Source: Pandoraea pnomenusa (GTDB lineage: Bacteria; Pseudomonadota; Gammaproteobacteria; Burkholderiales; Burkholderiaceae). Taken from it: DNA of 64,000 nt. The stretch spans positions 4,526,001 to 4,590,000 of the forward strand of contig NZ_CP009553.3 of assembly GCF_000767615.3 (NCBI RefSeq), given 5' to 3'. This document shows, piece by piece, positions 9,546 through 19,476 of this stretch. Within the stretch, counting starts at the first letter, position 1. Each line of letters starts with the position of its first letter. The notes under the pieces were generated by a model, which was given only the letters and a program-made list of their open reading frames with translations, had not been told where the DNA came from and searched no databases. The translations under genes were made by a program, and so were the position numbers.

Positions 9546-10726
9546 ACCGCCCACTGTCCACGATGCTGCACGTCGACACCACGGCGGTGATGGGCGACCG
9601 CGGCACCACGGACGAATCCGGTGTCGTCCCCGCCATCCACTACAGCGCGGTTTTTGCCGCGGCCGACGAATCCGCCTTTGCGCGGATGTCGAGCACCCCA
9701 CGGCATCCGAGGAACTACACCCGATACGGGAACCCGGTCCATGAGCGGATCATGGCGATCATGGCCGAGCTCGAAGGGACTGAAACCGCCCTCGTGACGG
9801 GCTCCGGCATGGGCGCCATGACCACCACGCTGCTCGCCTTGCTCGGCGCGGGCGACCACGTGGTGGCCCAAACGCAGCACTACATGAGCACGTCGCGAGT
9901 ACTCGACACGCTGCTCGGCAAGCTCGGCGTGAAACTCACCCTCGTCGACGCGACGGATCCCGCCGCCATGGCCGCCGCACTGCGGGAGAACACGCGTGTG
10001 ATCGTCATGGAATCGCCCGCCAATCCAACACTCGCGCTCACCGATATCGGGGCGGTCACGGCGCTGGCGCGAGCTAACGGCATTCTGACCGTTGCCGACA
10101 ACACGTTTGCCACCCCTCTCAATCAGCGCCCCGCCGAGCTGGGGGTCGACGTGGTTGTGCACAGCGCCACCAAATACCTGGGCGGACACCACGATCTCAC
10201 CGGCGGCGTGATCTGTACCAGCCACGCGCTGGCCGAGCGGATCTGGTTGACGCATTTGAGCGTCGGCTCGGTGCTCTCGCCCATGGACGCCTGGTTGTTG
10301 CTACGCGGCCTGCGCACCCTTCCATTGCGCATGGAGCGCGTCAATGCGAATGCACTGGCGCTGGCACAGTGGCTTTGCGATCAGGCGAAGGTGCGCGACG
10401 TGGTCTACCCCGGGCTCGAGTCCCATCCGCAATTCGCACTGGCCAGCCAGCAGATGAACGGCTTCGGCGGCGTGCTGACGTTCCGGGTCCGTCGCGGCGA
10501 GGCGGCGGCCAAACGCGCGTTGTCGGCACTTCGCATTCCCCTCATCGCGGCAAGTCTCGGAGGCGTCAACTCGCTCGCCATCCACGTGGCGACGCTTTGG
10601 CATGGCACCCTGAAAGATGCCGCATCGTCGGAGCGCATGCCGTCCGATCTCATCCGGTATGCGGTCGGCATCGAACATATCGACGATCTGAAGCGCGATC
10701 TGATGAACGCGTTACGCAGTGCCTGA
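9542..10726 (+). CDS. Trans-sulfuration family PLP-dependent enzyme (Cys/Met metabolism)
   Basis: This is a 394-residue fold-type I PLP enzyme of the MetB/MetC/methionine gamma-lyase family. Visible family features are NYTRYGNPVHERI (phosphate- and partner-binding Tyr), the GSGMGAMTT block, PANPTL, VADNTFATP, and the PLP lysine in HSATKYLGGH. Which reaction it runs (cystathionine gamma-synthase, beta-lyase, gamma-lyase or O-acylhomoserine sulfhydrylase) is not decidable here. The GTG at 9542 overlaps the SET stop by 4 bases; an ATG at 9563 is the alternative. A much longer in-frame opening back to 8936 is read-through, not coding. The SET gene supplies the context. Confidence 0.9.
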   Translation: MNRPLSTMLHVDTTAVMGDRGTTDESGVVPAIHYSAVFAAADESAFARMSSTPRHPRNYTRYGNPVHERIMAIMAELEGTETALVTGSGMGAMTTTLLALLGAGDHVVAQTQHYMSTSRVLDTLLGKLGVKLTLVDATDPAAMAAALRENTRVIVMESPANPTLALTDIGAVTALARANGILTVADNTFATPLNQRPAELGVDVVVHSATKYLGGHHDLTGGVICTSHALAERIWLTHLSVGSVLSPMDAWLLLRGLRTLPLRMERVNANALALAQWLCDQAKVRDVVYPGLESHPQFALASQQMNGFGGVLTFRVRRGEAAAKRALSALRIPLIAASLGGVNSLAIHVATLWHGTLKDAASSERMPSDLIRYAVGIEHIDDLKRDLMNALRSA

Positions 10727-10761
10727 CGGTCGAGCGTCGCACCGGCAATCCGCGATGAACC

Positions 10762-10790
10762 AAAAAAAAGCCCCCTCGTGGAGGGGGCTT
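10762..10790 (-). terminator. Rho-independent terminator of erpA
   Basis: A 9-bp GC-rich stem (AGCCCCCTC / GAGGGGGCT) with a 3-base loop is followed on the minus strand by a run of eight T. It lies 44 bases after the erpA stop. Confidence 0.92.
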
Positions 10791-10833
10791 CCGTCTTGCC
10801 GCCCCGATGGGGCAGCCAACGCGTCTGTATCGC

Positions 10834-11199
10834 TCAGACCGAGAACGACGAGCCGCAGCCACACGTGGTGGTTGCATTCGGGTTCTTGATCACGAACTGC
10901 GCGCCGTTGATATCTTCCTTGTAGTCGATCTCGGCGCCCACCAGATACTGGTAGCTCATCGAGTCGATCAGCAGCGACACGCCGTTCTTGTCGAGTACGG
11001 TGTCGTCTTCGTTCACGTCTTCGTCGAAGGTGAAACCATACTGAAAGCCGGAGCAACCGCCGCCCTGCACGAAAACGCGCAGTTTCAGCTCAGGGTTGCC
11101 TTCCTCGTCGATCAGTTGCTTGACCTTGTCCGCGGCGCTGTCGGTAAAGACCAGGAACGCGGGCATTTCCGTGACGGCGGCCTCAAGCGGTGCGTTCAT
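10834..11199 (-). CDS. erpA: Iron-sulfur cluster insertion protein ErpA
   Basis: ErpA is an A-type carrier that delivers Fe-S clusters to apo-proteins, including isoprenoid synthesis enzymes. The 121-residue product has the three cluster-binding cysteines: Cys49 in GGGCSGF, and Cys113 and Cys115 in TCGCGSS. The N-terminus from the ATG at 11199 (preceded by GGAGA) is typical. A TAGAAT hexamer at 11229-11234 on the minus strand would give a ~23-base leader. A long-loop inverted repeat at 11237-11282 lies just upstream. A clear terminator follows the gene, so it is probably transcribed alone. Confidence 0.97.
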   Translation of the reverse strand: MNAPLEAAVTEMPAFLVFTDSAADKVKQLIDEEGNPELKLRVFVQGGGCSGFQYGFTFDEDVNEDDTVLDKNGVSLLIDSMSYQYLVGAEIDYKEDINGAQFVIKNPNATTTCGCGSSFSV

Positions 11200-11296
11200 C
11201 GCAAATCTCCATAAATCGGTTCGGTATCATTCTATTCCTAATCCCCAATTTGTGCCGACGCTCGGAAAATCAAGGGGTTAGGGGCGATAAATACCG

Positions 11297-12340
11297 TTAC
11301 GGCAGTACGGGAATATGGGTCAGGCCCATGTTTTCCGGCAAGCCGAACATCAGGTTCATACACTGCACGCCCTGACCGGACGCGCCCTTGACCAGATTGT
11401 CTTCGACGACGAGGATCACCAGCGTGTCTTCGTTGCCGGGACGGTGGACCGCCATGCGCACATAGTTCGACGCCCGCACCCAGCGCGTCTCCGGCATCGA
11501 GCCGGCCGGCAGCACGTCCACGAACGGCTCGCCCGCGTAATACGTCTCGAACAGCGCCTGGAAATCCGTGTCGCGGGCTTCCGGCAGGATCGTCGCGTAA
11601 AGCGTCGAATGAATGCCGCGAATCGTCGGCAGCAGATGCGGCACGAACGTCAGGCCCACCTCGTAACCGGCGATGGCTTCAAGCCCTTGCTTGATTTCCG
11701 GGTGATGGCGGTGGCCCTTCACACCGTAAGCCTTGAAGTTGTCGGCCGTCTCCGCGAGGATCAGCGACGTCTCGCCCTTACGACCCGCGCCGCTCGCGCC
11801 CGACTTGGCGTCGGCGATCAGATGCTTCGGATCCACCAGCTTGCGCCCGCCGGCGAACAACGGCGCATAACCGAGCTGTACGGATGTCGGGTAGCAGCCC
11901 GGCAGACCGATCACACGGGCGCGCTTGATTTGCTCTCGGTTGACCTCCGGCAGTCCGTAGACCGCCTCCTCGAGGATGTCCGGGCAAGCGTGCGGCATGC
12001 CGTACCACTTCTCGAATGTCGCGATGTCCTTCAGACGGAAATCCGCCGCCAGATCGATCACGCGCACGCCGGCGGCGAGCAACTCGCGCGCCTGCGCCAT
12101 GGCCACACCGTGCGGCGTGGCAAAGAAGACGACGTCGCATTCGGTCAGGCGGGCGTCGTCGGGTGTGCAAAAGGCCAGGTCGACACGGCCTCGCAGGTTC
12201 GGATACATGTCGGCGACCGGCGTACCCGCTTCCTTGCGCGAGGTGATCGCCGTCAACTTCACTTCCGGATGCTGCGCCAGCAAACGGAGCAGCTCCACAC
12301 CGGTGTAGCCGGTGCCGCCTACGATACCTACCTTGACCAT
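11297..12340 (-). CDS. argC: N-acetyl-gamma-glutamyl-phosphate reductase
   Basis: ArgC makes N-acetylglutamate semialdehyde in arginine biosynthesis, using NADPH. The 347-residue product has the Rossmann loop GGTGYTGVE at 8-16, ATPHGVAM, and the catalytic cysteine Cys149 in [10 protein letters not shown], followed by the substrate-binding HRHHPEI. It starts at an ATG with a strong ribosome site (AAGGGGTAGG). An extended -10 (TGATAGAAT, minus strand, 12368-12376) lies 28 bases upstream. No other arg gene is beside it; it sits between the ribosomal pair rpsI-rplM and erpA. Confidence 0.97.
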   Translation of the reverse strand: MVKVGIVGGTGYTGVELLRLLAQHPEVKLTAITSRKEAGTPVADMYPNLRGRVDLAFCTPDDARLTECDVVFFATPHGVAMAQARELLAAGVRVIDLAADFRLKDIATFEKWYGMPHACPDILEEAVYGLPEVNREQIKRARVIGLPGCYPTSVQLGYAPLFAGGRKLVDPKHLIADAKSGASGAGRKGETSLILAETADNFKAYGVKGHRHHPEIKQGLEAIAGYEVGLTFVPHLLPTIRGIHSTLYATILPEARDTDFQALFETYYAGEPFVDVLPAGSMPETRWVRASNYVRMAVHRPGNEDTLVILVVEDNLVKGASGQGVQCMNLMFGLPENMGLTHIPVLP

Positions 12341-12451
12341 GTCCTACCCCTTTCAATCGGAATCGCGATTCTATCAAGCTTCCACGACGCATGTGGGCCG
12401 GTGACGCATCGCACGCAATGCCTTCGCACCGGCGGAAACGCGCCGCACAAT

Positions 12452-12482
12452 GAAAAAAGGCCGCGCGAGGCGGCCTTCTTTT
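12452..12482 (-). terminator. Rho-independent terminator of rplM-rpsI
   Basis: On the minus strand a GC-rich hairpin (AAGGCCGCC / GCGGCCTT arms) is followed by six T. It lies about 40 bases past the rpsI stop and ends the ribosomal operon before argC. Confidence 0.88.
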
Positions 12483-12521
12483 GCACCTGCCGGCAGCAGA
12501 TGCGAACAAGCACTCGTGCGA

Positions 12522-12917
12522 TTAACGCTTCGAGAATTGCTTGCGACGGCGGGCCTTGTGCAGACCAACCTTCTTACGTTCGACTTCACGGGCATCGCGG
12601 GTCACGAAGCCTGCGGTCGACAGCGTCGGCTTGAGCGTCGCGTCGTAGTCGATCAGTGCGCGGGTGATACCGTGGCGAACCGCACCGGCCTGACCCGTTT
12701 CACCGCCGCCCGAGACGTTGACCTTGATGTCGAACGTTTCAGCGTGGTTGGTCAGCTCGAGCGGCTGACGGACGATCATCAGCGACGTTTCGCGAGCGAA
12801 GTACTCTTTGATCGGCTTGCCATTGACGACGATGTCGCCCTTGCCAGCCTTGATGAACACACGAGCAACAGCGCTCTTGCGACGGCCGGTGCCGTAATTC
12901 CAATCGTTTTTGAACAT
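12522..12917 (-). CDS. rpsI: Ribosomal protein S9
   Basis: S9 is a small-subunit protein whose C-terminal tail reaches the P-site tRNA. The 131-residue product has [15 protein letters not shown] at the N-terminus, the [16 protein letters not shown] core, and the basic tail [11 protein letters not shown] with the conserved terminal KR. It starts 10 bases after the rplM stop, so the two form the usual rplM-rpsI operon. Confidence 0.98.
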   Translation of the reverse strand: MFKNDWNYGTGRRKSAVARVFIKAGKGDIVVNGKPIKEYFARETSLMIVRQPLELTNHAETFDIKVNVSGGGETGQAGAVRHGITRALIDYDATLKPTLSTAGFVTRDAREVERKKVGLHKARRRKQFSKR

Positions 12918-12927
12918 GGCGTGGCCC

Positions 12928-13356
12928 TTAGATCTCGAGCGACTTCGGTTGCTGCGCTTCGTGCGGATGATTGCCGTCGGCGTACACCTTCAGCTTCTTG
13001 ATCATCGCATAGCCCAGCGGACCCTTCGGCAGCATGCCCTTCACGGCCTTCTCGAGCGCACGGCCCGGGAAACGCTCTTGCATCTTGCCGAACGTGGTTT
13101 CGTAAATACCGCCCGGGTAACCCGAGTGACGGTAGTACTTCTTGTCAGTTTGCTTCGCGCCCGTAACTTTCAGCTTGGCAGCATTGACGATGATGATGTA
13201 GTCACCAGTATCAACGTGCGGCGTAAATTCAGGTTTGTGCTTGCCGCGCAGACGGCGTGCCACTTCGCTGGCGACACGGCCGAGGACTTTGTCCGTCGCG
13301 TCAATCACAAACCATTCGCGCGTCACCTCTGCCGGCTTAGCGGAAAACGTCTTCAT
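12928..13356 (-). CDS. rplM: Ribosomal protein L13
   Basis: L13 is an early-assembly large-subunit protein. The 142-residue length is exactly typical. Visible signatures are [39 protein letters not shown] and [17 protein letters not shown]. It is first in the rplM-rpsI operon, with a good promoter 150 bases upstream and a leader that opens with a hairpin (13475-13503). Confidence 0.98.
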   Translation of the reverse strand: MKTFSAKPAEVTREWFVIDATDKVLGRVASEVARRLRGKHKPEFTPHVDTGDYIIIVNAAKLKVTGAKQTDKKYYRHSGYPGGIYETTFGKMQERFPGRALEKAVKGMLPKGPLGYAMIKKLKVYADGNHPHEAQQPKSLEI

Positions 13357-13474
13357 GATCGATCCAAATAAAATGCGTTTGCCCCATTAACACCAACTTC
13401 CTGCTTGTCTGCCGGCCGCGTCCTGGCGAATCGAGTCGCATGGCGCAGTCCTGTGCTTGCAGGCTCTCCCTGAT

Positions 13475-13503
13475 GCTTTTTCCGTGGGCATTTCCGGAAA
13501 AGC
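13475..13503 (-). promoter_or_regulatory. Hairpin at the predicted 5' end of the rplM-rpsI mRNA
   Basis: On the minus strand GCTTTTCCG pairs with CGGAAAAAGC (one bulged A) around a 10-base loop. The predicted transcript from the rplM promoter begins right at this stem. It could protect the mRNA or be a site for L13 autoregulation, which is known for the E. coli operon; that role here is inference. Confidence 0.45.
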
Positions 13504-13508
13504 CGTTG

Positions 13509-13538
13509 ATTATACAGAAAAATCCACTCCCCGGTAAA
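13509..13538 (-). promoter_or_regulatory. Promoter of the rplM-rpsI operon
   Basis: On the minus strand TTTACC (13533-13538), an 18-base spacer and a perfect TATAAT (13509-13514). Transcription would start near 13503, giving a leader of about 147 bases. The terminator of the small RNA lies just upstream, so it insulates this promoter. Confidence 0.65.
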
Positions 13539-13554
13539 CGGCGTTTCCGGGCGC

Positions 13555-13654
13555 ACAAAAAAAAACCCGAACCTCAATGGGTCCGGGTTAAATCCACCAA
13601 AGGAGGAGGGTGGAGGAGACACTTGCAGGATTGCTGTGAAGCACAACAACCAAT
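13555..13654 (-). ncRNA. Candidate small RNA with an anti-Shine-Dalgarno hairpin loop
   Basis: A self-contained ~100-base transcript on the minus strand. It has its own promoter (TTGCGT, 17 bases, TACACT) with a purine start at 13654. A 5' hairpin is built on TTGTTGTG/CACAGCAA. A central hairpin (13593-13614) pairs TCCACC with GGTGGA around the 10-base loop CTCCTCCTTT. A terminator stem (13564-13589) is followed by a run of T. The loop matches the anti-SD end of 16S rRNA (CCTCCTTT), so it could base-pair with ribosome-binding sites. A betaproteobacterial toxic small RNA family with an anti-SD loop has been described, as I recall, and this may be a member. No protein frame is credible here. 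Confidence 0.78.
13557..13589 (-). terminator. Rho-independent terminator of the small RNA
   Basis: AACCCGGACC pairs with GGTTCGGGTT around the 6-base loop CATTGA, giving a 10-bp stem, followed on the minus strand by at least nine T. No protein gene precedes it on that strand, which is what first suggested an RNA gene. Confidence 0.9.
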
Positions 13655-13660
13655 GACTGA

Positions 13661-13689
13661 AGTGTAGCAAAGGCGATGGTGCAACGCAA
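13661..13689 (-). promoter_or_regulatory. Promoter of the candidate small RNA
   Basis: On the minus strand TTGCGT (13684-13689) and TACACT (13661-13666) are separated by exactly 17 bases. Start is predicted at the A opposite 13654. Confidence 0.7.
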
Positions 13690-13993
13690 GAAAATTTATA
13701 GTGCGAAATCAAACACCATAATGTGAAAAGAGAGGCACGGCCGAAGGATTACATAATTTCCATTAAAATCAATTATTTACACCAATTCTCGCCTTTCACC
13801 TCACCGTCCTGCGTAGCACCAAGCTTCTAAATTTAGGGTTTATCCCCCTGAAAAGCCGATCAAAAAAGCGCCAATATTGCGACGCAGCATCCCGGGACGC
13901 GAAGGTTGGCATTTCAGGGGCGCGAGCGGCGTCGTACGCGCGTCGGCGGAAGCCGCTACAATTTTCAGCTTGAATGAGATATCGGGGTTTCGA

Positions 13994-14419
13994 ATGATGG
14001 AATGCAAGGTGAGCTGGATGGGCCAGGACGGCATGGCCTTTGTTGCGCAGACGGGCAGCGGGCACATTGTCGCGATGGACGGCGCACCGGAGGGCGGCGG
14101 CCACAATCTTGCGGCGCGCCCGATGGAGATGCTGCTCGTGGGCACCGGGGGATGCACCGCGTATGACGTGGTTCTGATCCTGAAGAAGAGTCGTGCCGAA
14201 GTGAAGGGTTGCAGCGTCACGCTCAAGGCCGAGCGCGCCAGCGAAGATCCGAAGGTGTTCACCAAGATTCACTTCCACTTCACGGTAACCGGCCGCAATC
14301 TGAATCCGGCAACGGTGGAGCGTGCCGTGACGCTCTCGCACGACAAGTATTGCTCGGCGTCGATCATGCTGGCCAAGACGGCGGAGCTCACGCACAGCGT
14401 CGAGATCGTCGAAGGCTGA
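13994..14419 (+). CDS. OsmC family protein (YhfA-like)
   Basis: The 141-residue protein belongs to the OsmC/Ohr superfamily, whose characterised members are thiol peroxidases for organic hydroperoxides. Both family cysteines are present: Cys54 in GTGGCTAYD and a second near residue 117 in HDKYCSASIML. The arrangement is closest to the YhfA branch, whose physiological role is unclear. I start at one of two adjacent ATGs (13994/13997); an open frame back to 13877 has no family resemblance. A TACAAT hexamer at 13957-13962 may be the -10. A hairpin terminator follows the stop. Confidence 0.88.
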   Translation: MMECKVSWMGQDGMAFVAQTGSGHIVAMDGAPEGGGHNLAARPMEMLLVGTGGCTAYDVVLILKKSRAEVKGCSVTLKAERASEDPKVFTKIHFHFTVTGRNLNPATVERAVTLSHDKYCSASIMLAKTAELTHSVEIVEG

Positions 14420-14452
14420 ATCGCCTGAGCAAACGCCGATCTTCGGAAAGAC

Positions 14453-14480
14453 AAAAGGCTCCCTCGGGAGCCTTTTGCAT
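14453..14480. terminator. Bidirectional terminator between osmC-like gene and rnpB
   Basis: AAAAGGCTCCC and GGGAGCCTTTT form a stem with a very short loop and A/T tracts on both sides. It can stop the OsmC gene on the plus strand and RNase P RNA on the minus strand. Confidence 0.9.
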
Positions 14481-14489
14481 TTGGTTCGG

Positions 14490-14900
<411 letters not shown>

Positions 14901-15055
14901 CGGGGCGAAGTGTATCACGCATGCCCGCGCGACTGCCCGGGCGGACCATCGGGAACCGCTTGCGGACGCGCGGCCCGGCGGCGTTGCGCATGCCGTCCCT
15001 TTGGGACCTGGATGTGAGGAAAAGTGCCAGGCACGATACCGGGCGGCCCCGGACC

Positions 15056-15895
15056 TCAGGCAGACGCCTTCGGTCGCCGTCCCGGACGGAACACGACGGT
15101 ATCGCGATAGAAATCCGGCGCCTCGTTCTCCGGCCACCAGCCCGGAATGCCCAGGACGGGCAGCGGCGCGAAGTCGCGGGTCGACAGCGGCACGTCGGCG
15201 AGCACCGGTGCGATCCGGGTGTCGAGCCACGCCCTGCGCGCACCCGGCGCCCACGCGAAATAGGCGGCCGGGACGTTCACGATCCACGCATGCGCCGTGA
15301 CCGATTTATAGGGCGTGACGAGCTTTTCCAGCAGCGCATGACCGAACGGCTGGACCTCGCAGGCACGCCCCCAGTCGGCGCGACGCGCGACGAACAGCGT
15401 TTGCCAGTCGAACCCGCGCAAGGCGGCGGCCAGTGCCGGATCGCTACAGGCGAAGAGCACGGCATTCTCGTCGAAAAGCGTGGCGGCGTCGCGCGTGGCG
15501 CCCCGGACAGCCCTCACCCCGTCGCGCGCGATGGCGGCGGCCTGACGACCGTTGAGCGCCGCCTTGCCCTTCGGGTAGGTCAGCCAGATCAATGCATTGA
15601 AGAAATCGTGCAGATTCCGACGCGTTGGCACGCCCCCGGTGGCGGCAATGAACGCCTCGTACGCGATGTCCGTCGGCAAGTTCTCCTGCGCGACGAACCG
15701 CAGCGCGCGCCCGTGTCCGCTCACCAGTCCGGCGGCGGCGGCCTGCGACGAGACCGCTTCACGCCAATCCCCGCGCGCCAGCGCATCGTATGCACGCTGC
15801 GCCACGGACTCGAACCAGGGTTGCCGCCAGTCGATCTCCGGCAACCCCGCGACCGGCATCGACGCGCCCACCGATGCCGTGGCGCCTGACATCAC
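15056..15895 (-). CDS. DUF3025 domain-containing protein
   Basis: The 279-residue protein matches the DUF3025 family. Visible features are [13 protein letters not shown] near the N-terminus, [14 protein letters not shown], the [21 protein letters not shown] block, and a C-terminal [10 protein letters not shown] with DFYRDT. No function is known and no catalytic motif can be named. Its ATGA start overlaps the pyrC stop by 4 bases, so it is translationally coupled to dihydroorotase. That pairing recurs in Burkholderiales as far as I know. Confidence 0.8.
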   Translation of the reverse strand: MMSGATASVGASMPVAGLPEIDWRQPWFESVAQRAYDALARGDWREAVSSQAAAAGLVSGHGRALRFVAQENLPTDIAYEAFIAATGGVPTRRNLHDFFNALIWLTYPKGKAALNGRQAAAIARDGVRAVRGATRDAATLFDENAVLFACSDPALAAALRGFDWQTLFVARRADWGRACEVQPFGHALLEKLVTPYKSVTAHAWIVNVPAAYFAWAPGARRAWLDTRIAPVLADVPLSTRDFAPLPVLGIPGWWPENEAPDFYRDTVVFRPGRRPKASA

Positions 15896-16929
15896 CCCTT
15901 GAGCTTCCAGCCGATGGTCTCGCCGCCGCGCAACGGCACCACCGTCGCGTCGCCCATCGGCAGTTCTGCCGGCAGTTCCCAGTCCTCACGCACGAGCGTG
16001 ATCTTGTCGGCGTTACGCGGCAGTTCGTAGAAGTCCGGGCCGTGCAAGCTGGCGAAACCCTCGAGCTTGTCGAGTGCGCCCGCCTTGTCGAACGCTTCGG
16101 CGTAAAGCTCCACCGCATGCAGCGCCGTGTAGCACCCGGCGCAACCGCAGGCGGCCTCCTTCACGCCACGCGCGTGCGGCGCACTGTCGGTGCCCAGGAA
16201 GAAGCGTGCGCTGCCCGACGTTGCCGCCTTCACGAGCGCTTCGCGGTGCGTTTCCCGCTTGAGTACGGGCAGGCAGTAGTAATGCGGACGAATCCCGCCG
16301 GTAAAGATCGCGTTGCGGTTGTATAGCAGGTGATGCGCGGTGATGGTGGCGGCGATCGGACCTTCGGCACTGGCGACGTAATCGGCGGCGTCCTTCGTGG
16401 TGATGTGCTCGAACACGACCTTGAGGCCCGGGAAATCGCGGCGCAGCGGCGACATCACCTTGTCGATGAACACCTTTTCACGATCGAAGATATCGATGTC
16501 GGCGCTCGTGACTTCACCGTGAACCAGCAACGGCATGCCGACTTCCTGCATGGCTTCCAGGGCGCCGCGGCATTTGGCCAGATCGGTCACGCCGGCATCC
16601 GAATTCGTCGTTGCGCCCGCGGGGTAGAGCTTCACGCCATGCACCAACCCCGACGCCTTGGCGCGACGAATCTCTTCGGCCGGCGTGTTGTCGGTCAGGT
16701 ACAGCGTCATGAGCGGCTCGAACGTATTGCCGGCCGGACGCGCCGCCAGAATGCGTTCCCGATACGCCGAGGCAAGCTCCAGCGTGGTGACCGGCGGCTT
16801 GAGGTTCGGCATGATGATCGCGCGGCCGAACTGGCGGGCGCTGTCGGGCAGCACGCTCTTGAGCACGGCGCCATCGCGCACATGCAGGTGCCAGTCATCG
16901 GGACGAGTGATAGTCAGTTCGGTGGTCAT
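15892..16929 (-). CDS. pyrC: Dihydroorotase (class II)
   Basis: PyrC closes the dihydroorotate ring in pyrimidine synthesis. The 345-residue product has the metal-binding WHLHVRDG at about 13-20, the carbamylated lysine Lys100 in [22 protein letters not shown], and the catalytic aspartate in GTDSAPH. I start at the ATG at 16929 ([10 protein letters not shown]), giving the normal length; the longer opening to 17112 adds 61 non-family residues. A TACAAT hexamer (minus strand, 17071-17076) may be its -10. It is divergent from the amidotransferase gene and coupled to the DUF3025 gene. Confidence 0.97.
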   Translation of the reverse strand: MTTELTITRPDDWHLHVRDGAVLKSVLPDSARQFGRAIIMPNLKPPVTTLELASAYRERILAARPAGNTFEPLMTLYLTDNTPAEEIRRAKASGLVHGVKLYPAGATTNSDAGVTDLAKCRGALEAMQEVGMPLLVHGEVTSADIDIFDREKVFIDKVMSPLRRDFPGLKVVFEHITTKDAADYVASAEGPIAATITAHHLLYNRNAIFTGGIRPHYYCLPVLKRETHREALVKAATSGSARFFLGTDSAPHARGVKEAACGCAGCYTALHAVELYAEAFDKAGALDKLEGFASLHGPDFYELPRNADKITLVREDWELPAELPMGDATVVPLRGGETIGWKLKG

Positions 16930-17131
16930 GGACGTTTTCCGGGGGCTGGGAAGGCTCCTCGCCGCGGCGGACGGCGCGACCGGGCTCGCGTGGTGACGCG
17001 TCGGCGCGACGGACCCGATGGGCGGGAATGTACGTGCACAAGGGCCGGTGCTATGCTTGTGCAACCCCATATTGTAACGGCTGCGGCGCTCCGACACGAC
17101 GTGCGAAGCCAATCATCGATTTCCCCGTACC

Positions 17132-17962
17132 ATGTGCCAACTTCTCGCGATGAATTGCGCGGAACCGACCGACATCACGTTCTCATTTACCGGTTTCGCG
17201 GCACGTGGCGGGGGCACCGACAGCCACGCCGACGGGTGGGGCATTGCATTTTTCGAGGACAAGGCGTGCCGCCTGTTCATCGATCACCTGGCGGCGGCCA
17301 ACTCGCCCATTGCCGAGTTGGTGAAGAAGTATCCGATCAAGTCCAAGAACGTCATCGCGCACATTCGCAAAGCCACGCAAGGGGTCGTTGAGCTGGAGAA
17401 CTGCCACCCGTTCCAGCGCGAACTCTGGGGACGGCACTGGATCTTCGCCCACAACGGCGACCTGCACGACTACGACCCGTTCCTCTCCGGCGTCTACCAG
17501 CCGGTCGGCACGACCGACAGCGAGCGCGCCTTTTGCGACATCATGCAGGGATTGCGCAAGCGTTTCCCCGGTTCGCAGCCACCGCTCGACGAGCTGTTCC
17601 ATGCCGTGGAGGACATTGCCCGCACGATCACGCGCCACGGCGTGTTCAACTTCGTGCTCTCGAACGGCCAGGCCCTGATCGCCCACTGCTCCACGCGCCT
17701 GCACTTCATCGCGCGTCAGTGGCCGTTCACCAAGGCGCACCTGATCGACGCCGACTGGGAAATCGATTTCGCCAAGTTCACCACGCCGGCCGACCGCGTG
17801 GCCGTGATCGCCACGGCGCCGCTCACCGACAACGAGGTCTGGACCACTTTCGAGCCCGGCGAACTGATTCTCTTCGAGAAGGGCGCGCCCACGCTTCGCA
17901 CGATCGTGCCGATTCCGGAAGCCGTGCGGCTGCGCAACGCGCAGAACACGGCCTGCCTGTAA
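17132..17962 (+). CDS. Class II glutamine amidotransferase (YafJ-like)
   Basis: The 276-residue protein is an Ntn-type glutamine amidotransferase with the nucleophile Cys2 exposed after removal of Met1 (MCQLLAMN). Other glutaminase motifs are SHADGWGIAFF, HIRKAT, FAHNGDL and GTTDSE. It resembles YafJ/DUF3323-type predicted amidotransferases, whose acceptor is not known; EgtC-like enzymes are related. No synthase domain is attached and no obvious partner is adjacent. It is divergent from pyrC and convergent with the gltL transporter gene, with a shared terminator at 18027-18056. Confidence 0.88.
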   Translation: MCQLLAMNCAEPTDITFSFTGFAARGGGTDSHADGWGIAFFEDKACRLFIDHLAAANSPIAELVKKYPIKSKNVIAHIRKATQGVVELENCHPFQRELWGRHWIFAHNGDLHDYDPFLSGVYQPVGTTDSERAFCDIMQGLRKRFPGSQPPLDELFHAVEDIARTITRHGVFNFVLSNGQALIAHCSTRLHFIARQWPFTKAHLIDADWEIDFAKFTTPADRVAVIATAPLTDNEVWTTFEPGELILFEKGAPTLRTIVPIPEAVRLRNAQNTACL

Positions 17963-18026
17963 CCGGGGCGCTCGCCGCCCTGGACGGCTTTCGCGGGCCC
18001 GCAAACCTCACCTCTGCCGCGCGCAT

Positions 18027-18056
18027 AAAAAAGCGTGCCCGAAGACACGCTTTTTC
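18027..18056. terminator. Bidirectional terminator between yafJ-like gene and gltL
   Basis: AAAAAGCGTG pairs with CACGCTTTTT around an 8-base loop. A and T tracts on both sides make it work on both strands, fitting the convergent genes. Confidence 0.9.
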
Positions 18057-18073
18057 CTTTGCGACGGCGGCGA

Positions 18074-18795
<722 letters not shown>

Positions 18796-18799
<4 letters not shown>

Positions 18800-19476
18800 T
18801 TCGCCAACCTCTTTTGAAGACGTTTAACCAACATCGAAACCGTGAAGCAGATCACAAAGTAGACCGCTCCGGCAAACACAATCATGGCAGGCAGCGTACC
18901 GTCGCGCTGACCCACCTGATACGCCATGCCGAAGAAGTCGGCCAAGGCGATCGCGTACACGAGCGAGGTGTCCTGGAACAGGATGATGCCCTGCGTGAGC
19001 AGCAGCGGCACCATGTTGCGAAACGCCTGCGGCAGCACCACGAGGCCCATTGCCTGCCAGTACGACATCCCCAGCGCGAACGCGGCGGACATCTGGCCGC
19101 GCGACACGCTCTGGATACCCGCGCGGATGATTTCCGAATAATACGCCGCCTCGAACAACGAGAAGGCGACCAGGGCGGAGACCATGCGGATGTCCCACGT
19201 CGGCGGCACGTCGAGCAGCGAACGCAGCACCTGCGGCACGATCAGGAAGAACCACAGCAGCACCATCAGCAGCGGGATCGAGCGGAACACGTTCACGTAC
19301 AGGTCCGCGAACCACTTCAGAACGGTCACGCCCGACAGGCGCATCATCGCGAGCAGGGTGCCCCAGACGATGCCGACGATCACGGCAAGCACCGTGATCT
19401 GCAACGTCGTGACCATGCCCTTGATGAGCAGCGGCGCTGCGTCGATGGCGCCGCCCCATGCAAAGATCTCACCCAT
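18796..19476 (-). CDS. gltK: Glutamate/aspartate ABC transporter permease GltK
   Basis: This is a 226-residue inner-membrane permease of the HisMQ type, with about five membrane segments. The EAA loop contacting the ATPase reads [26 protein letters not shown] (about residues 115-136). The last segment and a basic KRLQKRL tail end the protein. It overlaps gltL by 4 bases and its ATG overlaps the last base of the gltJ stop. The pair GltJ/GltK forms the channel of the importer. Confidence 0.95.

Noticed and set aside
8936..10726. 596-codon frame covering both the SET and PLP genes
   Set aside because: The N-terminal ~200 codons are read-through in another frame of the SET gene; the real PLP enzyme starts at 9542 or 9563.
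13353..13712. 119-codon minus-strand frame over the small RNA and rplM leader
   Set aside because: No ribosome site or family motif; the region is better explained by promoter, RNA and terminator signals.
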